In this document: piece by piece, positions 19,602 through 27,848 of the stretch | Layout of the letters: each line of letters begins with the position of its first letter | Numbering within the stretch: the first letter of the stretch is position 1 | Assembly: GCF_015627125.1 (NCBI RefSeq) | Contig: NZ_VTDO01000001.1 | Coordinates: 248,001 to 312,000, forward strand | Source: Acinetobacter rathckeae | GTDB lineage: Bacteria > Pseudomonadota > Gammaproteobacteria > Pseudomonadales > Moraxellaceae | DNA length: 64,000 nucleotides | Direction: 5' to 3' | Translations under genes and position numbers: made by a program | The notes under the pieces: model-generated | Databases searched by the model: none | Seen by the model: the letters and a program-made list of their open reading frames with translations, nothing else | Told to the model about the DNA's origin: nothing

Positions 19602-20957
19602 ATGACAGAAAAATTAAAACCTACATTGGGTGTATTTCATTTATGGGGGATTGCGGTTGGTCTTGTAATCTCGGGTGAGTATTTTGGTTGGAGTTATGGT
19701 TGGGGTGTGGCAGGTACGTTAGGTTTTTTAATCACGACCTTAATTATTGCCACCATGTATACCTGTTTTATTTTTAGTTTTACTGAATTGACCACGGCCA
19801 TACCACATGCAGGCGGGCCATTTTCTTATAGTCGTAAAGCCTTTGGTGATACAGGTGGTTTTATTGCAGGCATTGCAACACTCATTGAGTTTGTTTTTGC
19901 CCCGCCTGCTATTGCAATGGCCATTGGTGCATATTTAAATGTTCAGTTTCCAGACCTTAACCCTAAGTATGCAGCAGTTGGTGCATATATCATATTTATG
20001 GGACTGAATATTGTTGGGGTAAAAATTGCAGCAACTTTTGAGCTGGTTGTCACAATTTTGGCAGTCATAGAGCTGTTAGTATTTGTTGGTGTAGTACAAC
20101 CAAGCTTTAGCTTTTCTAACTTTGCACTCAATGGCTGGGCTGGGTCAGATCATTTCGGCTTACCTGCATTTTCTGGTATTTTTGCTGCTATACCATTTGC
20201 AATTTGGTTTTTCTTGGCCATTGAGGGAGCTGCAATGGCGGCAGAAGAAGCCAAAGACCCGAAAAAAACCATTCCAAGGGCTTATATTGGCGGTATTTTA
20301 ACCTTGGTGGTTTTAGCCTTTTTAGTGATGTTGTTTGCAGGTGGTGTAGGTGATTGGACGAAACTGTCTAATATTAATGACCCATTACCACAAGCGATGA
20401 AAACAGTCGTTGGACATAATTCAGCATGGATGCACATGCTTGTTTGGATTGGGTTGTTTGGTTTGGTTGCAAGTTTTCATGGCATTATTTTAGGCTACTC
20501 ACGTCAAATCTTTGCTTTAGGTCGTGCGGGTTTCTTACCTGCAAGTTTGGCTAAACTCTCTCGCTTTCAAACGCCACACCGTGCTATTATTGCTGGTGGT
20601 GTTGTAGGTATACTTGCCATTTTTAGTGACAGTGTGATTGAAATTCAGGGCATGAGTTTGACGGCTGCTATTGTGACGATGGCGTGTTTTGGTGCATTGC
20701 TGATGTATATTATGAGCATGCTTAGCCTGTTTAAATTACGCCGTAGTGCACCAGATTTAGAGCGTTCTTTTATGGCACCAGGGTATCCTGTTGTACCTGC
20801 GATTGCTTTAGCGATTGCGGTGATTTGTTTTGTCTCTATGTTTTATTTTAATCCGACCATTGGGGCAGTGTTTATTGGCTTTTTGGTACTGGGCTATATT
20901 TATTTCTTGTTGACACATCGTCAACGTGCAAATAGCTTGGAGCGTACAAGCGTCTAA
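19602..20957 (+). CDS. ethanolamine-type permease (APC superfamily)
   Basis: A 451-residue inner-membrane transporter with about 12 hydrophobic segments. The N-terminus (HLWGIAVGLVISGEYFGW) and the stretch AIPHAGGPFSYSRKAFG closely resemble the ethanolamine permease (Eat) group of the amino acid-polyamine-organocation superfamily. AAMAAEEAKDPKKTIP is the typical APC loop. AAGGAG precedes the ATG. It is divergent from the kinase gene and followed by a strong bidirectional terminator. No ethanolamine ammonia-lyase or microcompartment gene is present in the window, so imported ethanolamine would need another route. Confidence 0.87.
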   Translation: MTEKLKPTLGVFHLWGIAVGLVISGEYFGWSYGWGVAGTLGFLITTLIIATMYTCFIFSFTELTTAIPHAGGPFSYSRKAFGDTGGFIAGIATLIEFVFAPPAIAMAIGAYLNVQFPDLNPKYAAVGAYIIFMGLNIVGVKIAATFELVVTILAVIELLVFVGVVQPSFSFSNFALNGWAGSDHFGLPAFSGIFAAIPFAIWFFLAIEGAAMAAEEAKDPKKTIPRAYIGGILTLVVLAFLVMLFAGGVGDWTKLSNINDPLPQAMKTVVGHNSAWMHMLVWIGLFGLVASFHGIILGYSRQIFALGRAGFLPASLAKLSRFQTPHRAIIAGGVVGILAIFSDSVIEIQGMSLTAAIVTMACFGALLMYIMSMLSLFKLRRSAPDLERSFMAPGYPVVPAIALAIAVICFVSMFYFNPTIGAVFIGFLVLGYIYFLLTHRQRANSLERTSV

Positions 20958-20960
20958 AAC

Positions 20961-20995
20961 AAAAAAGCGGTGTAAATGAATTACACCGCTTTTTT
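20961..20995. terminator. bidirectional terminator, permease and DUF481 gene
   Basis: A perfect 15-bp stem runs from AAAAAAGCGGTGTAA (20961-20975) to its complement (20981-20995) around the loop ATGAA. It serves the converging permease and outer-membrane protein genes. Confidence 0.92.
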
Positions 20996-21005
20996 TATAT
21001 CTTTT

Positions 21006-21776
21006 TTAGTATTTGTAAGTTACACCTAAAGACAAAAGTGAATCACGGCTGTTGCCGAGGTCTGCTTGAATGTCTTTAATGTTGTAGCTTGCAAAAGCCG
21101 AAAAATGGGTCGTTAGGTCAGTCGTGAGGGCTGTTCTAGAGCGGAATGTTTTAGAGTCTTGGCCATAGTCATAACCTAAGTCTTGGTTAAAACGTACGGT
21201 TGGTGTGATTTTGTATTCATAAAAAGCAGCCAATGTACCAATCAGTTCATTGGTACTATCCTTTGGTGCGACTTTCTCTTTACTAAAGCGGTAGCCTAAA
21301 CCTGCCTCAGCAGATAAAGATTGTCTTTCATCTTTTAAAATATTAATACCCACACCACCAGTTGCACTGAGTTGGTAATCAAAAGCACTGCTTAAGTCTT
21401 TTTCAGCAGTCAATTTACCAAACTGATAAACCGTGCTTGAACTGCTATGAGATACTTTTCCAGATAAAAGGTAGCGCTCAATATTATTTGATGAGTTATT
21501 ATCATTGGTGCTTAAAGCCGTTGCTAAAACTTCTTGTCCCCAAATGCCTGATTGACGTTGAAATAAGATACGGCCAGTCAGGTTAGATTTTTTTGATTTT
21601 GTACCATCTGTAGATTTTGTGTTATTCAGTAAATAGCCTACATCACCTTCTAAACGAAAGGGTTTATTTTCATCAACTTTAATTGATCCTAAGCTTGTTC
21701 GAGTTGGGCCTAAGTCAGCAGCAAAAGTGCTTCCTGTAATTGCGGTTAGCAGGCCTAGTGTGATTATTTTATGCAT
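21006..21776 (-). CDS. DUF481 (YdiY-like) outer-membrane beta-barrel protein
   Basis: A 256-residue exported protein. The signal peptide is MHKIITLGLLTAITGSTFA with cleavage before ADLGPT. The mature part alternates short amphipathic strands with polar turns, consistent with an outer-membrane barrel, and ends in an aromatic residue (VTYKY) as barrel proteins do. The DUF481/YdiY family is described as salt-induced outer-membrane proteins of unclear function. GAGAG precedes the ATG. It is monocistronic, ending at the shared terminator. Confidence 0.8.
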   Translation of the reverse strand: MHKIITLGLLTAITGSTFAADLGPTRTSLGSIKVDENKPFRLEGDVGYLLNNTKSTDGTKSKKSNLTGRILFQRQSGIWGQEVLATALSTNDNNSSNNIERYLLSGKVSHSSSSTVYQFGKLTAEKDLSSAFDYQLSATGGVGINILKDERQSLSAEAGLGYRFSKEKVAPKDSTNELIGTLAAFYEYKITPTVRFNQDLGYDYGQDSKTFRSRTALTTDLTTHFSAFASYNIKDIQADLGNSRDSLLSLGVTYKY

Positions 21777-22027
21777 GGTGTGCTCTCTTATGATTGTGAA
21801 AATCTAATAATGTTACATAGCACACATAAGATATAACGCTGTTATCTTTAGAAGTGTAAAAGTACACATAAGAAATACATTTTTGTTAATAGTGTAGTGT
21901 TTTTTTAATGGATTGGTTGTATTTTTATCATCATGTTGCTGAATATTTTATGAAATAAAACAGTAAAAATATTTTACAAAGACGTACACTATGACGCACA
22001 TTGTAACCAACGCACTTGCTACTGTTT

Positions 22028-23005
22028 ATGAAAACACTATTTTTAATTTTAATACCAATTATGTGCGCATATTTTTCACAGGTACAGGCACAAGAAGTTC
22101 CACTTGTTGTTGCAAATGCACAAGAAAAATTAAATTTAAATCAGTTCCAACAATTAAAACAACAACTGAAACGGCCAATTGTTGCTTTGGTATTGGGTAG
22201 TGGTGGTGCTCGGGGCTATGCCCATATAGGTGTTTTGAAAGCTTTAGAACAGCAAGGTTTAAAACCAGATCTCATTGTGGGTACCAGTGCAGGGAGTGTT
22301 GTTGGTGCTTTATATGCAAGCGGTAAAACAGCCACGCAAATTACTCAAATTGCTTTAAATATGAAAGTGAATGATGTACGTGAAATTACCTTAACGCGTA
22401 AAGGGTTTTTAGATGGTGAGAAAGTTGCAGATTTTGTTAATAAAAATATTGAAAACAGAACATTGCAAGACATGAAAATCCCACTTTTTGTGGTGGCAAC
22501 AGAGTTGCAAACAGGACAGAAGAAAGTCTTTAATTATGGCAATACAGGGCAGGCTATTCAGGCATCGACGGCTATTCCAAGTATGTTTATCCCTGTAAAA
22601 ATAGCAGGCCATGAGTATGTGGATGGTGGGTTAGTCAGCCCCGTACCTGTAGATGTCGCACGACAATTGGGTGCAGATGTTGTCATTGCTGTAGATATAT
22701 TACAGCCCCCACAATATACACAAACGACCAATATGTGGGGGTTGTTCAATCAAAATATTAATATTATGCAACAGCGATTATCGCAAGTAGAGTTAAAATC
22801 TGCAGATGTTGTTATTCGGCCAGATATTAGAGAAAAAGCCCATATTTTTGATGTCAAAGAACGAGAGGCAACGTTACAAGCGGGTTTTATTGCTACGCAA
22901 ACACAAATGGCGACTATTGAACATGTTATTGAGACTAAAATGCATCAGCCTTTATCACCGTCACATTTAATACTAGAGAATATACCTACAGGATTTGCCC
23001 AATAA
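22028..23005 (+). CDS. patatin-like phospholipase family protein
   Basis: A 326-residue serine hydrolase of the patatin/RssA group. The oxyanion loop GSGGARGYAHIG is near residue 58, the nucleophile is in GTSAGS and the catalytic Asp is in DGGLVSPVP. The N-terminus MKTLFLILIPIMCAYFSQV is a hydrophobic leader with likely cleavage at AQA, so the protein is probably exported. The frame is open from a TTG at 22016, but the ATG at 22028 begins the signal peptide cleanly. The ribosome-binding site is weak. The function is probably lipid hydrolysis at the envelope. Confidence 0.88.
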   Translation: MKTLFLILIPIMCAYFSQVQAQEVPLVVANAQEKLNLNQFQQLKQQLKRPIVALVLGSGGARGYAHIGVLKALEQQGLKPDLIVGTSAGSVVGALYASGKTATQITQIALNMKVNDVREITLTRKGFLDGEKVADFVNKNIENRTLQDMKIPLFVVATELQTGQKKVFNYGNTGQAIQASTAIPSMFIPVKIAGHEYVDGGLVSPVPVDVARQLGADVVIAVDILQPPQYTQTTNMWGLFNQNINIMQQRLSQVELKSADVVIRPDIREKAHIFDVKEREATLQAGFIATQTQMATIEHVIETKMHQPLSPSHLILENIPTGFAQ

Positions 23006-23063
23006 TAATTCAGCATTAGCAATTATCTACAAATGCAGTATCAATTCTGTGCGTAAAATCGTA

Positions 23064-23069
23064 TATAAT
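23064..23069 (+). promoter_or_regulatory. -10 promoter hexamer for the thioesterase gene
   Basis: A perfect TATAAT lies 35 bases before the ATG at 23105. The -35 region is poor. Confidence 0.45.
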
Positions 23070-23104
23070 TTCGTAGTAAATAATGTTTTGTGTTGGATTT
23101 TACT

Positions 23105-23623
23105 ATGCTTGCTTCAGATCAACTTGCTGTAAAACCGTCAGACGAACAGTCTGAATTAACGATGACAGTGTTAATGACCCCAGATATGGCTAATTTTTCA
23201 GGCAATGTACATGGCGGTACAATTTTAAAGCTTTTAGACCAAGTCGCATATGCATGTGCAAGCCGTTATTCGGGTAGCTATGTTGTGACGTTGTCAGTTG
23301 ATCAGGTCACCTTTAAAGAACCTATACATGTGGGTGAGCTGGTGACATTTTATGCATCAATTAACCATGTTGGGCGTACTTCAATGGAAGTGGGTGTAAG
23401 GGTAGAAGCACAAGACATTCGTAAGCGTACACAACGTCATACCAATAGTTGTTATTTTACTATGGTCGCAGTAGATGAGCAGGGTAAACCCCAAGCTGTA
23501 CCAAAGTTGACCTTAGATACCGAGTGGAAACGTTGCCATTTTGAAGCGGCAGAGCAAAGAAAAAAGTTCCGTTTACAACAACACGAAAAGCTATCATGTC
23601 GTGTATATAAAGAAAAACAATAG
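23105..23623 (+). CDS. acyl-CoA thioesterase (hot-dog fold)
   Basis: A 172-residue single-hot-dog protein similar to YciA/BFIT-type acyl-CoA thioesterases, which hydrolyse acyl-CoA to free acid and CoA in the cytosol. The helix-start motif NFSGNVHGGTILKLLDQVAY is near residue 30, with the catalytic Asp in it. The strand VTLSVDQVTFKEPIHVG follows. A Gln/Lys-rich helix ends the protein. I use the ATG at 23105; the frame is open from a GTG at 23090 without a ribosome-binding site. It is likely monocistronic. Confidence 0.88.
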   Translation: MLASDQLAVKPSDEQSELTMTVLMTPDMANFSGNVHGGTILKLLDQVAYACASRYSGSYVVTLSVDQVTFKEPIHVGELVTFYASINHVGRTSMEVGVRVEAQDIRKRTQRHTNSCYFTMVAVDEQGKPQAVPKLTLDTEWKRCHFEAAEQRKKFRLQQHEKLSCRVYKEKQ

Positions 23624-24037
23624 TCATTTAAGCCACTATCACTTGCCTAAAACGGCAGGAATTCGTGATTAATTGTTCACTTTATTTTATACAAATGTTG
23701 TCTTTGATATTATAGAATACTATGAGAAAATATCGCTATGCTGAAAGGTGGTGTTAATCTTTTTATAATATATTTATATTTTAATTAAATGGTTGATTAG
23801 GCTTTAATTTTACATTTAAAGTGACTTTTACCAAAAATTAACCTTAAACCTACAACTGATCAGATGATGGCTTGGCTGGTTAAGGCATCTTTTAAGCTGA
23901 AATTCAGTTTAACTTTTGAGAATATATTTATCAAAAGTGAGTCAAGCATCACACCGATACAAGTGATTATATCAGCAGTGAAAAGTCAGTTGTGAGTGTT
24001 GTCAGCCAATCATGTAAAATTTATAAGCGGAAAAAAT
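23624..24037. other. 414-bp AT-rich intergenic region before pgaB
   Basis: No open reading frame of useful length and no convincing pgaA remnant is seen here on either strand. It contains AT-rich runs and a small palindrome CTGAAATTCAG near 23899. It presumably carries the pgaB promoter and 5' leader. The usual first gene of the operon is missing at this place. Confidence 0.6.
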
Positions 24038-26038
24038 ATGTTTAATCGTTTTCTAGGTTCAGTACTTGTAAGCTGTCTGAGTCTTACAAGTATTGCTATG
24101 ACCTCGTCTGTGTATGCGGCAGGAAAGCCTCATATTAAACCCACAACTTTAACTGTGATTGGGTACCATGAAGTCACTAACCAAGCAAACGATGCACTGA
24201 TTCCATTTTATGCAGTGACAACACAAAATTTTGAATCTCAAGTCAAATGGTTACAAAAAAACGGCTTTCATTTTATTTCTGTTACGCAGCTTTTAAGAGC
24301 GCATGACGGCAAAGAAGTTCTGCCTGAAAAACCTGTATTGTTGACGGTAGACGATGGTTATGAGTCTTTTTATACCAATATCTATCCATTTGTAAAAGAA
24401 AATAAAATTCCAATTGTACTGGCAATCGTTGGGTCTTGGGTTAATGTACCACCGACTAAAGAAGTACAATTTGGTGATGATAAAATTGCCCGTAATAAAA
24501 TTTTAACTTGGTCACAAATCAAAGAAATGAGTGACAGTGGCTACGTTGAAATTGCAAACCACAGTTTTAATTTGCACCATGGTATTTTGGGTAATCCGCA
24601 AGGTAACTCAGAGCCTGCAGCAACCACGCGTCTATATGATCCAAAAACCAAAAAGTATGAAGGTGATGGGGCATACAATAAACGTATTTATGATGACCTG
24701 AAAAAAAATAACGACCTGATTAAAGCCAATGGTATACCTTCGCCACGTGTTATGGTTTGGCCATATGGGCGTTATAATTTAGAGACTGTGCGTATTGCAA
24801 AACAGTTAGGTATGCCAATTACCATCACTTTAGATGATGGCCCTGCCTATTTGAAAAAGTCTTTGGGTGCTTTAAATCGTATTTTAGTGGAACACGACAT
24901 GAGTTTAGATGACTTGGGTCGAGAAATTGAAAACCGAGAAAAAAATCTAGGAGATAATGCATATCCACAAAAAATTATGCATGTAGACCTAGACTATATC
25001 TACGACAAAGATGAAGCACAAGAAGAGCGTAACTTGGGTAATCTGTTAGATCGTATTCAAAAAATGAATGTGAATACGGTTTACTTACAGGCTTTTTCTG
25101 ATCCAGATGCGAATGGTTCAGCAGATGTGGTGTATTTCCCAAACCGCTATATTCCTGTACGCCAAGATTTATTTAACCGTGTTGCATGGCAAATCGCATC
25201 ACGTACACAAGTACAGCGAGTGTACGCATGGATGCCACTATTGGCATGGGAATTGCCAAAAAGTAACCCAGTATCTAAGGATTTAGTGGTAACTCAACAG
25301 CCTAAAAAAAGTGACCATTTAAATATGGGTTACATTCGTTTAACGCCGTTTTCGGCACCTGCACGTAAAGTTATTGAAGGCATTTATCAAGATTTAGGTA
25401 AGTCAGCGACCTTTGATGGTATTTTATTCCATGATGATGCCACGTTGTCGGATTATGAAGATGCAAGCCCACAAGCGTTGCAAGCCTATGCGAAAGCTGG
25501 ACTTTCAACAGACTTAGAAGCAGTAAGAAACAATGAGCAAAGTTTACAAAAGTGGACTGCCTTTAAAACTAAATATATAGACAACTTTGCATTACAATTA
25601 GCAGCAGAAGCAAGACAGTATCAACCTGCATTACATACAGCACGTAATATGTATGCACAGGTGGTGCTGAACCCAAATGCAGAAACTTGGTACTCGCAAT
25701 CTTTAGAGCAGTCATTAAACCGTTATGATTTTACTGCTATTATGGCCATGCCATACATGGAACAAGCCAAAGATAAGGACAAATTTTATGCAGATATTGT
25801 GAATCGTGTAAAACAATATCCAAATGGTTTGAATAAAACAGTGATTGAGTTACAAGCTGTAGACTGGAGAAAAAATAGTAAGCCAATTCCATCACAAGAA
25901 TTAGCAAATACGATAAAGTCTTTGTACAAACAAGGTGTCATGCATGTGGGATACTATCCAGATGATCCGATTAAAGGGCTTCCAGACACCACTTTAATGC
26001 GTAAAGCATTTGATACTAAAGTGAGCCGAGAGCCTTAG
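24038..26038 (+). CDS. pgaB: poly-beta-1,6-GlcNAc N-deacetylase PgaB
   Basis: Periplasmic enzyme that partly deacetylates and trims poly-N-acetylglucosamine (PNAG) before export, needed for biofilm matrix. The N-terminal NodB deacetylase has TVDDGYESF (Asp105, Asp106) and the metal-binding NHSFNLHH (His175, His180 or 181). The C-terminal domain from about residue 310 begins HVDLDYIYDKDE and is the PgaB glycoside-hydrolase domain. The signal peptide ends in SSVYA before AGK. An upstream LVSC could be read as a lipobox, but the h-region would be short. The ATG at 24038 starts the leader; the frame is open from 23996. pgaC follows 16 bases later. Confidence 0.94.
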   Translation: MFNRFLGSVLVSCLSLTSIAMTSSVYAAGKPHIKPTTLTVIGYHEVTNQANDALIPFYAVTTQNFESQVKWLQKNGFHFISVTQLLRAHDGKEVLPEKPVLLTVDDGYESFYTNIYPFVKENKIPIVLAIVGSWVNVPPTKEVQFGDDKIARNKILTWSQIKEMSDSGYVEIANHSFNLHHGILGNPQGNSEPAATTRLYDPKTKKYEGDGAYNKRIYDDLKKNNDLIKANGIPSPRVMVWPYGRYNLETVRIAKQLGMPITITLDDGPAYLKKSLGALNRILVEHDMSLDDLGREIENREKNLGDNAYPQKIMHVDLDYIYDKDEAQEERNLGNLLDRIQKMNVNTVYLQAFSDPDANGSADVVYFPNRYIPVRQDLFNRVAWQIASRTQVQRVYAWMPLLAWELPKSNPVSKDLVVTQQPKKSDHLNMGYIRLTPFSAPARKVIEGIYQDLGKSATFDGILFHDDATLSDYEDASPQALQAYAKAGLSTDLEAVRNNEQSLQKWTAFKTKYIDNFALQLAAEARQYQPALHTARNMYAQVVLNPNAETWYSQSLEQSLNRYDFTAIMAMPYMEQAKDKDKFYADIVNRVKQYPNGLNKTVIELQAVDWRKNSKPIPSQELANTIKSLYKQGVMHVGYYPDDPIKGLPDTTLMRKAFDTKVSREP

Positions 26039-26054
26039 GAGGCGTAGACAATAT

Positions 26055-27326
26055 ATGTCAGCATTACAGCATTTTTGGCAGTCTGCGTTGCAGTTTGTTT
26101 TTTACTATCCATTATTTATGTCTTACCTGTGGATGATTGGTGCGATCATTTTTTACTTGAAAGAGCGAAAAGATCCACCATATACACAGCCCAAACCATT
26201 AGCTGAGTACCCTAAAGTTGCGGTACTCGTACCGTGTTTTAACGAAAGTGACAATGCTGAAGAAACCATTAGTCACGCACTTGGCTTGCAATATCCAGAC
26301 TTTGAGGTGATTGCAATTAACGATGGCAGTTCAGACAATACTGCTGAAGTATTAGATGCACTGGCGTTGAAATACGCTAAACTAAGAGTTGTACACCTTG
26401 CACAAAACCAAGGTAAGGCCATGGCCCTACAAGCAGGTAGTTTAGTAACCGATGCAGAGTTTTTGCTAGGTATAGATGGTGATGCACTACTTGATCCACA
26501 TGCAGCAACATGGATGATGCGTCACTTTCTCGCAGATCCAACCGTTGCCGCTGTGACGGGTAATCCTAGAATTCGTACGCGATCTACTCTGTTAGGTCGA
26601 ATACAGGTTGGTGAATTTTCATCAATTGTTGGCATGATTAAGCGAGCACAGCGAGTATTTGGTCGTTTATTTACAGTTTCTGGTGTCATTACAGCATTTC
26701 GTAAAAGTGCTGTGCATGAGGTAGGTTATTGGTCGCCAGACATGCTCACAGAAGATATTGATATTACGTGGAAATTGCAAAGAGCAGGTTGGGATGTGCA
26801 GTTTGAACCGAATGCATTAGTTTGGATTTTAATGCCTGAAACGCTCAAAGGTTTATACAAACAGCGACTACGCTGGGCCATGGGTGGAGCACAGGTCTTA
26901 ATCAAAAACTTTGACGTGATGTTCAGGCCAAGTTTAAATTTTTTATGGCCTTTAATGATTGAGTTGTGTTTGACACTCATTTGGTCATATTTACTGCTTA
27001 TTATGTCTATGATTTGGCTATTTAACCTATTTATGCCAAATCATGTATTGCCAGCAATGGGATCTCCATTTTTCCCTGACGGAATTGGTATTTTAATTGG
27101 TGCAACATGCCTATTCCAGTTTGTCATTAGTAAGTGGATGGATAGCCGTTACGAGCCGAGGCTGTTTAAGAACTACTACTGGATGATTTGGTATCCATTT
27201 ATATTTTGGCTCATTACCGTCACTGCAAGTATTATAGCTTTTCCGAAAGTACTGGCAAGACGAGGTGGTAAGCGAGCACGGTGGGTAAGCCCAGACCGTG
27301 GTATACGCTCAAAATCACAAGATTAA
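26055..27326 (+). CDS. pgaC: poly-beta-1,6-GlcNAc synthase PgaC
   Basis: Inner-membrane processive GT2 glycosyltransferase that polymerises UDP-GlcNAc into PNAG. The 423-residue protein has an N-terminal membrane segment and the GT2 core with VPCFNE and INDGSSDNT. The acid motifs are GIDGDAL and TEDID, and the processive signature is QRLRW near residue 273. Three or four C-terminal membrane segments follow. AGGAGG overlaps the pgaB stop codon, about 12 bases before the ATG. It is cotranscribed with pgaB and pgaD. Confidence 0.95.
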   Translation: MSALQHFWQSALQFVFYYPLFMSYLWMIGAIIFYLKERKDPPYTQPKPLAEYPKVAVLVPCFNESDNAEETISHALGLQYPDFEVIAINDGSSDNTAEVLDALALKYAKLRVVHLAQNQGKAMALQAGSLVTDAEFLLGIDGDALLDPHAATWMMRHFLADPTVAAVTGNPRIRTRSTLLGRIQVGEFSSIVGMIKRAQRVFGRLFTVSGVITAFRKSAVHEVGYWSPDMLTEDIDITWKLQRAGWDVQFEPNALVWILMPETLKGLYKQRLRWAMGGAQVLIKNFDVMFRPSLNFLWPLMIELCLTLIWSYLLLIMSMIWLFNLFMPNHVLPAMGSPFFPDGIGILIGATCLFQFVISKWMDSRYEPRLFKNYYWMIWYPFIFWLITVTASIIAFPKVLARRGGKRARWVSPDRGIRSKSQD

Positions 27327-27337
27327 AGGTTTTTCGT

Positions 27338-27751
27338 ATGAGTACACAATCACTAATTATTGACTTGCATCAACAATTACCTTGGCACAGACGTTATGCG
27401 TCAACGACCACGACTGCTTTACTGTGGGGTGTTTGGTTTTTGTTGTGGCGTCCAATTGTATTGCTTTTAACGGTTGTTTTATATAGCAAACCTTATGGCG
27501 TACATAAGTTTTGGAATGCTTTTTGGTTTGGTTTGCAAATCGACATGATCTTGCTACTGCTATGTGCAGCGGTATTGTGCCTATGGTGCAAACTGATTCC
27601 ATCACACACTGTGAAACAATTGAAGCGTAAAACAACCACAGACTATGCACGCCATTTTGCATTGCCTGAGCAAGAAATTGTTACATGCCGTGGCCAAAAA
27701 ATTACAACCGTTCACCACAATGAACAAGGTCAAATTATTCGCCTTGATTAG
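27338..27751 (+). CDS. pgaD: PNAG synthesis subunit PgaD
   Basis: A 137-residue inner-membrane protein with two hydrophobic segments (WGVWFLLWRPIVLLLTVVLY and MILLLLCAAVLCLW) and a basic C-terminal tail. PgaD supports the PgaC synthase and is the cyclic-di-GMP-responsive partner in E. coli. The ATG at 27338 lies 11 bases after the pgaC stop. The frame is open upstream inside pgaC but the hydrophilic N-terminus MSTQSLIIDLHQQ is the natural start. It is the last gene of the pga set. Confidence 0.9.
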   Translation: MSTQSLIIDLHQQLPWHRRYASTTTTALLWGVWFLLWRPIVLLLTVVLYSKPYGVHKFWNAFWFGLQIDMILLLLCAAVLCLWCKLIPSHTVKQLKRKTTTDYARHFALPEQEIVTCRGQKITTVHHNEQGQIIRLD

Positions 27752-27785
27752 TTTCTTGATTTAAATTGTGCTGAATTGTGGTTTT

Positions 27786-27828
27786 GCTTGCAAGCACACA
27801 GACTCAGATAGATGCTTGCAAGCGTTTT
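27786..27828 (+). terminator. paired palindromes, probable terminator after pgaD
   Basis: The 10-bp palindrome GCTTGCAAGC occurs at 27786-27795 and again at 27814-27823, exactly 28 bases apart. The copies can each fold on themselves or pair together as a long stem. GTTTTAG follows the second copy, so termination is plausible but the U-tract is short. Confidence 0.55.
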
Positions 27829-27848
27829 AGACCTGATGAAATACTGTT

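Noticed and set aside
21991..22200. 69-codon ORF overlapping the 5' end of the patatin-like gene
   Set aside because: Cys/Thr-rich shadow in another frame; the patatin signal peptide and motifs explain the region.
27281..27337. Upstream extension of the pgaD frame into pgaC
   Set aside because: The extension translates the pgaC 3' end out of frame; the ATG at 27338 gives a normal PgaD N-terminus.
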